A stretch of DNA of 7,909 bases from Thiohalobacter sp. (GCA_027030825.1 JALVEM010000420.1:1-7909), one strand, 5' to 3'; counted from the stretch's first letter, positions 1-6,821 are shown. Translations and numbers: made by a program. The notes: generated by a model from the letters alone, not told the origin.

Positions 1-567
1 GCGGCGATGCACGGGAGAGGGTCCGAGCCGCTTGAGCGCCTCCAGGTGTTCCCGTGTGCCGTAGCCCTTGTGGCGGGCGAATCCGTAGCCCGGATAACGG
101 GCATCGAGCGTGATCATCTCACGGTCGCGCGCCACCTTGGCCAGGATCGAGGCGGCGCTGATGGCGGCCACGCGGGCATCGCCGCCGACAATGGCCTCGG
201 CCGGCATCGCCAGTTCCGGCAGCCGGTTGCCGTCGACCAGCACCCGTTCGGGTGGCGGATCCAGCGCCTCGACGGCGCGTTTCATGGCGAGCATCGCGGC
301 CTGCAGCACGTTCAGCCGGTCGATCTCTTCCACCTCGGCACGCCCCAGGGCCCAGGCTGCCGCCTGCTCGCGAATGATCCGCGCCAGTGCCTCGCGCCGC
401 GCGGGAGACAGTTTCTTGGAGTCGGCCAAGCCGTCGACCGGCCGCCCCGGGGCGAGCACGACCGCGGCGGCCACCACGGGGCCGGCCAGCGGGCCGCGCC
501 CGGCCTCGTCTACCCCGGCCACGATCACCCGATCCTCCCCCAGGTCCAGCACCTGCTGTTCAGGCAT
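1..567 (-). CDS. rnhB: Ribonuclease HII, partial (3' end off the left edge)
   Basis: RNase HII cleaves the RNA strand of RNA-DNA hybrids and starts removal of single ribonucleotides misincorporated into DNA; it acts in the cytoplasm. I translated this gene by hand: 189 codons are open from the ATG at 567 to the window edge with no stop. The protein begins MPEQQVLDLGEDRVIVAG, followed by the family signature VDEAGRGPLAGPVV at about residues 19-32. The four acidic metal ligands are all visible: Asp20, Glu21, Asp112 (VDGN) and Asp130 (GGDA), each offset by four from the E. coli residues 16, 17, 108 and 126. Also typical are ADSKKLS (48-54), SAASILAKVARD (137-148), and GYGFARHKGYGT followed by GPSPVHRR at the visible end. 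E. coli RnhB has 198 residues, so only about ten should be missing. The ATG lies inside the end of lpxB (ATGCCTGA, 8 bp overlap), and a good ribosome binding site precedes it. The identification is very secure. Confidence 0.96.
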   Translation of the reverse strand, partial: MPEQQVLDLGEDRVIVAGVDEAGRGPLAGPVVAAAVVLAPGRPVDGLADSKKLSPARREALARIIREQAAAWALGRAEVEEIDRLNVLQAAMLAMKRAVEALDPPPERVLVDGNRLPELAMPAEAIVGGDARVAAISAASILAKVARDREMITLDARYPGYGFARHKGYGTREHLEALKRLGPSPVHRR

Positions 568-1705
568 GGCCCGCCACCTCGAGCACCGCGTCGGCGGCTC
601 GGGCGCCGGCGTTCATGCGCAGGCGGGCGTGGATCTCGTCGCAGGCGGCGCGATAGGCGGCCTGCGGCCTCGCAAGCTGCTCGAGCATGGCAGAAGCCAG
701 CGCACCGGGGGTGGCGGCATCCTGCACCAGCTCCGGCACCAGGGGCCGGCCGGCCAGCAGATTGGGCAGCGAATAGTACGGGATCCGGACCATGCGGCGC
801 AGTATCCGATAGGTGAGCGGCGAGAGGCGGTAGGCGACCACCATCGGCCGCTTGAGCAGCAGCGCCTCGAGCGCGGCCGTGCCCGAGGCGAGCAGCACGG
901 CTTCGCTGGCGGTCATGACGGTTCGGGAGTCCCCGTCGACCAGGGTCAGCGGCAGGGAGTCGGCGCGGGCGGCCAGCTCGGCCTCGAACAGGGCGCGGGT
1001 CGCCGCATTCGCGAAAGGCACCACGAAATGCAGGTCCCCGCGTTCCGCCAGCATGGCGGTCATGGTTTCGATGAACAATGGGCCGAGCCGCCTGACCTCC
1101 CCGGTCCGGCTGCCCGGCAGCACCGCGACGGGCACCCGATCTTCGGGCAGGCCCAGTGCCTGGCGGGCGCGTTGCGGATCGGTTTCCATGGGAATCCGGT
1201 CGGCCAGGGGGTGGCCGACGTGCAGGACGGGAACGTGGTGTACCCGGTAGAAGTCGGCCTCGAAGGGAAACAGGGTCAGCATGCGGTCGACGCTCTCCCG
1301 GATACGGCGGACGCGATACTGGCGCCAGGCCCAGACGGAGGGGCTGACATAGTGCACCACGGGGATGCCCCGGCGACGAAGATGCCGTTCCAGGCCCAGA
1401 TTGAAGTCGGGCGCATCGATGCCGACGAAGACATCCGGCCGCAGCCTTTCGATCTCGGCGGCCAGCCGCCTTCTGAGCCGGATCAGGCCGGGCAGATGCC
1501 TGACCACCTCCAGCAGCCCCATGTGGGACAGGGCCTCCATGGGCGCCCGGGATTCGAATCCGAGCGCCTGCATGCGTGGCCCGCCGATGCCGAGGAACCG
1601 GATGTCCGGCGCCCGGGCCAGCAGGGCTTCCATCAGATCGGCGCCGAGCAGATCGCCGGACACTTCACCCGCGACCATGGCGATGGTGAGCGGCCGATCG
1701 TCCAT
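560..1705 (-). CDS. lpxB: Lipid A disaccharide synthase
   Basis: LpxB is a peripheral inner-membrane glycosyltransferase (family GT19). It joins UDP-2,3-diacylglucosamine to 2,3-diacylglucosamine 1-phosphate (lipid X), giving the tetra-acyl disaccharide 1-phosphate of lipid A and releasing UDP. The 381-residue product matches the E. coli length of 382. Visible motifs in order are AGEVSGDLLG (12-21), the GIGGPRM loop (39-45), GIDAPDFN (95-102) whose Asp97 corresponds to the essential E. coli Asp98, VSPSVWAWR (120-128), LPGSRTGEV (196-204) with the conserved Arg200, and ASGTAALEALL (273-283), which belongs to the UDP-binding half. IPYYSLPNLLAG and the VPELVQ segment close the second Rossmann-like domain. 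The ATG at 1705 comes 4 bases after the lpxA stop and has no strong Shine-Dalgarno sequence, so translation is probably coupled to lpxA. No truncation or missing key residue is seen. Confidence 0.98.
   Translation of the reverse strand: MDDRPLTIAMVAGEVSGDLLGADLMEALLARAPDIRFLGIGGPRMQALGFESRAPMEALSHMGLLEVVRHLPGLIRLRRRLAAEIERLRPDVFVGIDAPDFNLGLERHLRRRGIPVVHYVSPSVWAWRQYRVRRIRESVDRMLTLFPFEADFYRVHHVPVLHVGHPLADRIPMETDPQRARQALGLPEDRVPVAVLPGSRTGEVRRLGPLFIETMTAMLAERGDLHFVVPFANAATRALFEAELAARADSLPLTLVDGDSRTVMTASEAVLLASGTAALEALLLKRPMVVAYRLSPLTYRILRRMVRIPYYSLPNLLAGRPLVPELVQDAATPGALASAMLEQLARPQAAYRAACDEIHARLRMNAGARAADAVLEVAGHA
575..580 (-). promoter_or_regulatory. Ribosome binding site for rnhB
   Basis: Reading the minus strand, GAGGTG lies 7 bases before the ATG at 567, inside the last codons of lpxB. 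This is the strongest Shine-Dalgarno-like match at the downstream end of the cluster. It supports the overlapping ATG as the real rnhB start and suggests rnhB need not rely only on ribosomes finishing lpxB. Confidence 0.65.
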
Positions 1706-1709
1706 GACG

Positions 1710-2480
1710 TCAGCGGACGATGCCCCGTCGGCGAGACTCGAGGAAATCCACGAACCGGCGCACCTCGTCGGATTCCCCGGCCATTTCCTTCAGGCGTGCG
1801 AGCGCCTCCTCGTAGGACAGGCCCTGCCGGTAGAGGATGCGGTAGGCCTGCTTGAGACGACGGATGCTCTCTTCGGAAAAGCCGCGTCGGCGCAGCCCCT
1901 CGGTGTTCAGTCCGTGCGGCCGGGCCGGATGGCCGCCGACCATGACGAAGGGCGGCACATCCTTGGCGATGGCCGAACCGAAGGCCGTGAAGGCATGGGC
2001 GCCGATCGAGCAGAACTGGTGCACCAGCGTGAAACCGCCCAGGATGGCATGGTCGTCCACGTGCACGTGGCCGGCCAGAGAGGCGTTGTTGGCGAAGATG
2101 GTGTGATCGCCCACCTGGCAGTCATGGGCGATGTGGACATAGGCCATGATCCAGTTGTCGTTGCCGATGCGGGTGACGCCGGCATCCTGCACGGTGCCGC
2201 GGTTGATGGTGACATACTCGCGGATCGTGTTGCCGTCGCCGATCACCAGTTCCGTGGGTTCGCCGGCGTATTTCTTGTCCTGCGGCGCATCACCGATGGA
2301 GGCGAACTGATAGATGTGGTTGTCGCGCCCGATGCGCGTCGGGCCCCTTATCACGGCATGCGCCTCGATGCGCGTGCCCTCCCCCACCTCCAGCGGACCT
2401 TCGAGCACGGCGTAGGGTCCGACCTCGACGCCTTCGGCCAGTATCACCTCGTCGCCGATGATGGCCGTGGGATGGATCAC
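1710..2480 (-). CDS. lpxA: UDP-N-acetylglucosamine O-acyltransferase (GTG start)
   Basis: LpxA carries out the first step of lipid A synthesis in the cytoplasm: transfer of an (R)-3-hydroxyacyl chain from ACP to the 3-OH of UDP-GlcNAc. The open frame runs back to 3209, but homology begins only at (V/M)IHPTAIIGDEV, which starts at a GTG at 2480-2478. That GTG overlaps the fabZ stop as GTGA, and AGGA sits 10 bases upstream. This start gives 256 residues against 262 in E. coli. Residues 2-180 are hexapeptide repeats of a left-handed beta helix, ending in a C-terminal helical region that begins near GLNTEGLRRRGFS. The catalytic base is His119 (HIAHDC), equivalent to E. coli His125, with His116, His138 and His154 matching His122, His144 and His160. 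Two differences stand out. Phe167 sits at the acyl-chain ruler position (Gly173 in E. coli, Met169 in P. aeruginosa), and Asn93 is found in TINRGT where E. coli has His. The identity is certain; chain length is inference. Confidence 0.97.
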   Translation of the reverse strand: MIHPTAIIGDEVILAEGVEVGPYAVLEGPLEVGEGTRIEAHAVIRGPTRIGRDNHIYQFASIGDAPQDKKYAGEPTELVIGDGNTIREYVTINRGTVQDAGVTRIGNDNWIMAYVHIAHDCQVGDHTIFANNASLAGHVHVDDHAILGGFTLVHQFCSIGAHAFTAFGSAIAKDVPPFVMVGGHPARPHGLNTEGLRRRGFSEESIRRLKQAYRILYRQGLSYEEALARLKEMAGESDEVRRFVDFLESRRRGIVR

Positions 2481-2494
2481 GTGTCGAGTTTCCT
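2477..2494 (-). promoter_or_regulatory. fabZ-lpxA coupling junction: RBS plus overlapping GTGA
   Basis: On the minus strand AGGA (2494-2491) is followed after 10 bases by GTGA (2480-2477), where the lpxA GTG start shares bases with the fabZ TGA stop. A four-base stop/start overlap of this kind normally allows a terminating ribosome to restart directly. It decides the lpxA start, because no ATG is available at the homologous position. Confidence 0.75.
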
Positions 2495-2929
2495 TTCCGT
2501 GCACATGATCTCGGCGCTGGCGGCGAGCTGGTCGTCCACGCGGGCCTCGGTCTCGAACACCCAGATGCCGCGCTTGTGGTTCTTGACCCGGGCATGCAGC
2601 ATGAGCCTGTCGCCCGGCTCGACGATGCGCTTGAACCGGGTCTTGTCCACGCCGACCAGATAGTAGAGCGTGTCCCGATGATCGGTACGGCCGATGCTGT
2701 GGAAGGCCAGCAGACCGGTGGCCTGGGCCAGGGCCTCGATGATGAGCACCCCCGGCATGATGGGCTTCTGCGGAAAATGCCCGAGGAAGAAGGGCTCGTT
2801 GCAGGTCACGTTCTTGTAGCCCAGCAGATACTCGCCCGAGACGATCTCGATCACGCGATCGATGAGCAGAAAGGGATACCTGTGCGGCAACTGCTTCATG
2901 ATCTCGTTGATGTCCATCACGGTTTCCAT
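2477..2929 (-). CDS. fabZ: (3R)-hydroxyacyl-ACP dehydratase FabZ
   Basis: FabZ dehydrates (R)-3-hydroxyacyl-ACP to trans-2-enoyl-ACP in the type II fatty acid elongation cycle, in the cytoplasm. It therefore competes with LpxA and LpxD for the same hydroxyacyl-ACP. The product has 150 residues (E. coli 151) and is a single hot-dog domain. LPHRYPFLLIDRV lies at 14-26. The active-site pair is His51 in FFLGHFP and Glu65 in MPGVLIIEALAQ, and the strand segment LYYLVGVDKTRFKR follows. The ATG at 2929 is 6 bases after the lpxD stop, with GAGG about 12 bases upstream. A second ATG at 2917 (MDINEIMKQ) would give 146 residues and has GGA at a better 7-base spacing, so the start is uncertain by four codons. 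The longer form fits the family's N-terminal length slightly better. The stop overlaps the lpxA start. Confidence 0.97.
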   Translation of the reverse strand: METVMDINEIMKQLPHRYPFLLIDRVIEIVSGEYLLGYKNVTCNEPFFLGHFPQKPIMPGVLIIEALAQATGLLAFHSIGRTDHRDTLYYLVGVDKTRFKRIVEPGDRLMLHARVKNHKRGIWVFETEARVDDQLAASAEIMCTERKLDT

Positions 2930-2935
2930 CGTGGC

Positions 2936-3961
2936 TCAGTCCTCGTCTTGCAGTTTTCTTTCCAGCCGCTGCAGTCGCCTGGCCAGGTCGTCGAGGTGGC
3001 GCAGTCTCGCGGCGATGCGGTTCCATTTTTCGTTGGGTATGGCGGGCAGCCCGGAGGAGTAGACGCCGGGCTCGCGCAGGTCGTGCGTGACCATGGACAT
3101 CCCGGTGACGACGCATCCGTCGGCGATGGAGAGATGGCCGACGACACCCACCCCGCCACCGAGCATGCAGTTGCGGCCGATGTCGGCGCTGCCGGAAATG
3201 CCGGCACACCCGGCAATGGCCGTGTTCTCGCCGATCCTCACGTTGTGGGCGACCTGGATCTGGTTGTCCAGCTTCACGCCGTCCTCGATGACCGTATCCT
3301 CGATGGCGCCCCGGTCGATGGTCGTGTTGGCGCCGATCTCGACATCGTCGCCGATGCGGACCGAACCCAGCTGCGGCACCTTTACCCAGCGCTCCCCGTC
3401 ACGGGCCAGCCCGAAGCCGTCGCTGCCGATGACCGCCCCGGAATGCACGATGCAGCGCCTGCCGATCGTCACTCCGTGCATGACGGTCACGTTGGGGCAG
3501 AGCCGGGTCTCCTCGCCGATACGGGCGTCTCTGCCCACATAGGTGCCGGCATCGATGCGACAGCGCCCGCCGATCCCGGCACCCGACTCGATCACCACGT
3601 GCGGGCCGATCCAGGCATCCGGTGCGATCCGCGCATCCTCGGCGACGACGGCGGTCGGATGGATGCCGGCAGGGACTTCGGGCTCCGGATGCAGCAGCGC
3701 GGCGATCCTGGCATAGGCCAGATAGGGATCCTCGACGATCAGCAGAGCGGTATTCCCGGCTTCATCGGCATCCTGCTCGCGGACGAGGACCGCCGATGCC
3801 TTCGTGCCGGCCAGGTGCCGGCGATAACGGCTGTTGGCCAGAAACGCGATGCAGCCGGGACGCCCCTGTTCCAGCGTGCAGACATCTTCGATCGCCGTGT
3901 CCGGATCCCCCACTATCCGGGCATCGACGATCTCGGCCAGTTCGGCAAGGCGATGCGCCAC
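2936..3961 (-). CDS. lpxD: UDP-3-O-(3-hydroxyacyl)glucosamine N-acyltransferase (GTG start)
   Basis: LpxD carries out the third lipid A step in the cytoplasm, adding an (R)-3-hydroxyacyl chain from ACP to the 2-amino group of UDP-3-O-acylglucosamine. The product has 341 residues, the same as E. coli. An N-terminal uridine-binding domain (about 1-98, with FLANSRYRRHL at 40-50) is followed by a left-handed beta helix of hexapeptide repeats (about 99-315, starting GIHPTAVV). A C-terminal helix comes last (RLRHLDDLARRLQRLERKLQ), which in the family contacts the acyl carrier protein. The catalytic His239 lies in IQVAHNV at the same residue number as in E. coli, after VIGSDGFG (177-184) and NTTIDRGA (212-219). 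Met290, the E. coli chain-length residue, is also present (VTGMSM). The start is a GTG at 3961-3959, 4 bases after the skp stop, with only a weak purine-rich stretch upstream, suggesting coupling to skp. Confidence 0.98.
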   Translation of the reverse strand: MAHRLAELAEIVDARIVGDPDTAIEDVCTLEQGRPGCIAFLANSRYRRHLAGTKASAVLVREQDADEAGNTALLIVEDPYLAYARIAALLHPEPEVPAGIHPTAVVAEDARIAPDAWIGPHVVIESGAGIGGRCRIDAGTYVGRDARIGEETRLCPNVTVMHGVTIGRRCIVHSGAVIGSDGFGLARDGERWVKVPQLGSVRIGDDVEIGANTTIDRGAIEDTVIEDGVKLDNQIQVAHNVRIGENTAIAGCAGISGSADIGRNCMLGGGVGVVGHLSIADGCVVTGMSMVTHDLREPGVYSSGLPAIPNEKWNRIAARLRHLDDLARRLQRLERKLQDED

Positions 3962-3965
3962 GGGG

Positions 3966-4478
3966 TTACTTGCCTGCTTCCTTCTTCAGCCGCTCGAGCA
4001 GCTGGTCGGTGACGTCGACACGCTTGCTGGCATAGACCACGCCTTCGGAGACGATCAGGTCGTACTTCTCCTCCTTGGCGAAGTTGACGATGGCGTCATA
4101 GAGCTGCTTCTGCAGCTTGGTGAGTTCCTCGTTGCGGCGGATGTTGAGATCCTCGCGGAACTCGTCCTGGGCCCGCTTGAGCTCGCGGCGCTTTGTGATC
4201 AGCTCCCGTTCGATCTTGCGGCGCTTCTCTTCGCTCAGCACGGCGCTGTCCTTGGCGAGTTTCTCCTCGATCTTCTTGACCTCGCGCTGCAGCGCGACGA
4301 TCTCCTTCTCGCGCGGGGCGAACTCGGCCTCCATCTTGGAGATGGCCGCCCTGGCCTGCGGCGCCTTTTCCATGAGCTTCACCGTGTTGACGAATCCGAC
4401 CCGGAACTCGGCCGACGCCAGCAGGGGCATGACCAGCCCGCCAAGGAAGAGGATTGCAATCAGATGTCGTCGAATCAT
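3966..4478 (-). CDS. skp: Periplasmic chaperone Skp (OmpH family)
   Basis: Skp is a trimeric periplasmic holdase that binds unfolded outer-membrane proteins leaving the Sec translocon and carries them towards the BAM complex. The precursor has 170 residues (E. coli 161). A signal peptide is clear: MIRRH, a hydrophobic core and an AXA-type site, LLASA, predicting cleavage after residue 23. The mature start EFRVGFVNTVKLMEKAPQ resembles the first strand of the family. Residues of roughly 45-130 are highly charged (Lys, Arg, Glu) and heptad-like, forming the two long tentacle helices, and the C-terminal strand and helix (YDLIVSEGVVYASKRVDVT) complete the trimer body. It lies directly downstream of bamA, as is usual, with 18 bases between. 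Skp is poorly conserved at sequence level, so the call rests on architecture, signal peptide and position together. Confidence 0.95.
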   Translation of the reverse strand: MIRRHLIAILFLGGLVMPLLASAEFRVGFVNTVKLMEKAPQARAAISKMEAEFAPREKEIVALQREVKKIEEKLAKDSAVLSEEKRRKIERELITKRRELKRAQDEFREDLNIRRNEELTKLQKQLYDAIVNFAKEEKYDLIVSEGVVYASKRVDVTDQLLERLKKEAGK

Positions 4479-4488
4479 GTGCGAATGT

Positions 4489-4494
4489 CTCCTG
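4489..4494 (-). promoter_or_regulatory. Ribosome binding site for skp
   Basis: CAGGAG on the minus strand lies 10 bases before the skp ATG at 4478, in the 18-base gap after the bamA stop. It is among the best Shine-Dalgarno matches in the cluster, in keeping with Skp being an abundant periplasmic protein. Confidence 0.65.
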
Positions 4495-4496
4495 CG

Positions 4497-6782
4497 TCAG
4501 AAATTGGTTCCAATGGTGAACTGGAAGGGCTGTGTTTCATCCCCGGCCTTCTCGTTGAGCGGCTTCGCGAGGCTGAAGGTCAGCGCGCCGAGGGGCGAGA
4601 GCCAGGTTGCGCCCACACCCACAGAATACCGCAGATCACCGGCGGAGAAGGCATCGTAGTCGGCGAACACGTTGCCGATGTCGAAAAAGGCGCTCAGGCG
4701 CACGGTCTTCGACTTGGGTGCAAAGGGCGGCGGGAACAGCAGTTCGATGTTGCCCTGCACCTTGAAGCTGCCGCCAACGGGATCGTTGGTACGGGCATCA
4801 CGCGGCCCGAGGGTATTGTCCTGCCAGCCGCGAACGGAACGGACGCCGCCGGCATAGAAGTTCTTGAAGAAGGGAACGCTGCCGAAGTCTCCGTAGCCGT
4901 CGCCGTAGCCGATCTCTCCGTTCAGGGAGAGCGTGAAGCGTTTCGTCAGCGGGACATAGAACAGGTGCCGGTAGCTGATCTTGTAGTACTGCAGGTCCAT
5001 GCCGGGCACCGTGACCTCGGCGCTGAGCCGCTGCAGCATGCCGCGGTCGGCCATGATGGCGCGGTTTCTCGTGTCGTGCGACCAGCTGGCGCTGAGCGTG
5101 AGGGTGTCATAGGTGTCGCCGTTGGCTGCGATGAAGTCGCTCACCACCTGGGGCGAGAAGACGGTCTCCTCCAGTTCGAGATGCTCGAAGGCGATATCGA
5201 AGCGGATACGGTCGAACTCGTTGATCGGAAGGCCGTGACTGAGGTTGCCGCCCCAGGTGTTGGTGTTGTAGTTGGCCAGGTTGGCCTGACCGGCGTCCGT
5301 GCTCCGGTAGAAGGCACCGAACCCCCGGCTGATACCGTCGATGGTGGCATAGGGGTCGTTGTAAGAGAAGCTGTAGATGGTGTTGATCTGACTGTTGTTG
5401 AAGTTCAGGCTCACGCGCTTGCCCGTGCCGAGGAAATTGTTCTGGGTGACATTGACGTTGAACAGGAACCCGGAGCTCTGGGCGTAGCCCATGCCCAGCA
5501 CCAGATTGCCCGAGGGCTGCTCCTTGACCGAATAGACGACGTCGACCTGGTCCGGAGTGTCCGGCACCGCCGGCGTCTCCACGTTCACTTCCTCGAAGAA
5601 GCCGAGGCGTTCCAGCCGGGTGCGCGAATGCTCCACGGCGGATGAGGAGAACCAGCCGGCTTCCATCTGGCGCATCTCCCTGCGCAGGATCTCGTCCGCC
5701 GTGCGCGTGTTGCCGCGCATCTCGATCCGTCGCACGTAGACCCGCTTGCCGGGATCGATGAAGAAGGTCAGCGTCACCGTCCGGCTCTTCTCGTCGACAT
5801 CCGGGATGGTGTTGACGTTGGCGAAGGCATAGCCCTTGTCGCTCAGCGCCTTGCCCAGCTTTTCCACGGTGTCGGTCACCCGCTTTCTGGAGAAGACGTC
5901 ACCGGGATTGATGTCGACCAGCGGGAAGAGGGTTTCCGGTTCGACCACGAAGTCGCCCGTCATCCTCACTTCCTTGACACGGTACTGCTCACCCTCGGTG
6001 ACATTGATGGTGATGTAGATGTGGCGCTTGTCTGGCGTGATCGTGACCTGGGTGGAGTCGATGTTGAAGTGCAGGTAACCACGATCGAGATAGAAGGACC
6101 GCAGGCGCTCCAGGTCACCGGCCAGCTTCTGCTTGGAGTACTGGTCGGAGCCGGTATAGAAGGAGAAGAGCGTCGGGGTCGAGAGCTCGAACAGGTCCAG
6201 CAGGGTTTCGTCGTCGAAGACCCGATTGCCGACGATGTTGATCTCGCGGATGCGGGCCGGCTTGCCTTCGGCGATGTCGATGCGGATCGCCACCCGGTTG
6301 CGTTCCATGGGGGTGACCGAAGTGCGAATCTTCACACCGTACTTGCCGCGCGCGAAATACTGGCGCTGCAGCTCCTGCTCGACCTTGTCGAGCAGGGAGC
6401 GATTGAACACCCGCCCTTCGGCAAAGCCGATTTCCTTGAGTGATTCCAGCAGGGGTTCGGTTTCGATGTCCTTGTTGCCCTCGATCTCGATGCTGGCGAT
6501 GGCGGGCCGCTCCTGCAGGTGCACGACCAGTACGTCGCCATCGCGTTCCAGGGAGACGTCCTTGAAGAAACCGGTGCGAAACAGCGCCCGGATGGCGCGC
6601 CGCGCCCGCTCGGCGTCGAGCCGGTCGCCCACCTGCACCGGAAGATAGTTGAACACCGTGCCCGAGGAGATGCGTTGCAGCCCCTCGAGCCGGATATCCT
6701 TCACCACGAAGGGTTCGAAGGCCAGGCCGGTGCGGAGAAACAGCGACAGTATCAGGCCGGCGAACAGCAGGCTTCTTTTCAT
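4497..6782 (-). CDS. bamA: Outer-membrane protein assembly factor BamA (Omp85)
   Basis: BamA is the essential core of the BAM complex; it folds and inserts beta-barrel proteins into the outer membrane. The precursor has 761 residues. A signal peptide (MKRSLLFAGL onward) is probably cleaved after Ala21, before FEPFVVKDI. Five POTRA domains follow, each opening with a strand ending in a Gly turn: about 22-92 (KDIRLEGL), 93-173 (IASIEIEGN), 174-264 (IREINIVGN), 265-345 (VKEVRMTGD) and 346-422 (VRRIEMRGN). The 16-strand barrel occupies about 423-761 and ends in Phe (FQFTIGTNF), the expected C-terminal beta signal. The L6 loop motif is VRGW (650-653), where the family consensus is VRGF/Y. The protein is about 49 residues shorter than E. 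coli BamA (810) and has no cysteine; the loss is in extracellular loops, mainly L6. It follows rseP by 39 bases and precedes skp, the conserved context. Confidence 0.98.
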   Translation of the reverse strand: MKRSLLFAGLILSLFLRTGLAFEPFVVKDIRLEGLQRISSGTVFNYLPVQVGDRLDAERARRAIRALFRTGFFKDVSLERDGDVLVVHLQERPAIASIEIEGNKDIETEPLLESLKEIGFAEGRVFNRSLLDKVEQELQRQYFARGKYGVKIRTSVTPMERNRVAIRIDIAEGKPARIREINIVGNRVFDDETLLDLFELSTPTLFSFYTGSDQYSKQKLAGDLERLRSFYLDRGYLHFNIDSTQVTITPDKRHIYITINVTEGEQYRVKEVRMTGDFVVEPETLFPLVDINPGDVFSRKRVTDTVEKLGKALSDKGYAFANVNTIPDVDEKSRTVTLTFFIDPGKRVYVRRIEMRGNTRTADEILRREMRQMEAGWFSSSAVEHSRTRLERLGFFEEVNVETPAVPDTPDQVDVVYSVKEQPSGNLVLGMGYAQSSGFLFNVNVTQNNFLGTGKRVSLNFNNSQINTIYSFSYNDPYATIDGISRGFGAFYRSTDAGQANLANYNTNTWGGNLSHGLPINEFDRIRFDIAFEHLELEETVFSPQVVSDFIAANGDTYDTLTLSASWSHDTRNRAIMADRGMLQRLSAEVTVPGMDLQYYKISYRHLFYVPLTKRFTLSLNGEIGYGDGYGDFGSVPFFKNFYAGGVRSVRGWQDNTLGPRDARTNDPVGGSFKVQGNIELLFPPPFAPKSKTVRLSAFFDIGNVFADYDAFSAGDLRYSVGVGATWLSPLGALTFSLAKPLNEKAGDETQPFQFTIGTNF

Positions 6783-6821
6783 CGTTCGTGCAATCCCGTG
6801 GCTTCTCTCGTCGTTCGCGGG
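6783..6821. other. 39 bp rseP-bamA intergenic gap
   Basis: This is the longest non-coding stretch in the window. It holds no convincing hairpin terminator. Ahead of the bamA ATG only a weak Shine-Dalgarno-like CGGGA can be seen. Read-through from rseP into bamA is the simplest interpretation. A sigma-E promoter within the 3' part of rseP is possible by analogy with enteric bacteria, but I could not recognise a GGAACTT-like -35 element by eye. Confidence 0.5.

Noticed and set aside
1705..1712. Perfect 8 bp palindrome TGACGTCA at the lpxA-lpxB junction, resembling a transcription factor site.
   Set aside because: It is made up of the lpxA stop, the 4-base spacer and the first base of the lpxB start. 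A single short palindrome inside an operon is readily explained by chance and I see no partner site.
110..1855. A 581-codon open frame on the plus strand, antisense to rnhB, lpxB and lpxA, and similar long plus-strand frames at 1365-2663, 2576-4012 and 3834-5645.
   Set aside because: Their translations are low-complexity (rich in Arg, Gly, Ala, Pro, His), show no domain I recognise, and lie fully opposite well-conserved genes. In GC-rich DNA the antisense frames of real genes often lack stops. They are shadows.
2481..3209. The 243-codon upstream extension of the lpxA frame, possibly an N-terminal fusion domain.
   Set aside because: It is the out-of-frame shadow of fabZ and the 3' part of lpxD; the translation is Arg/His-rich with no family resemblance, and LpxA homology starts exactly at the GTG at 2480.
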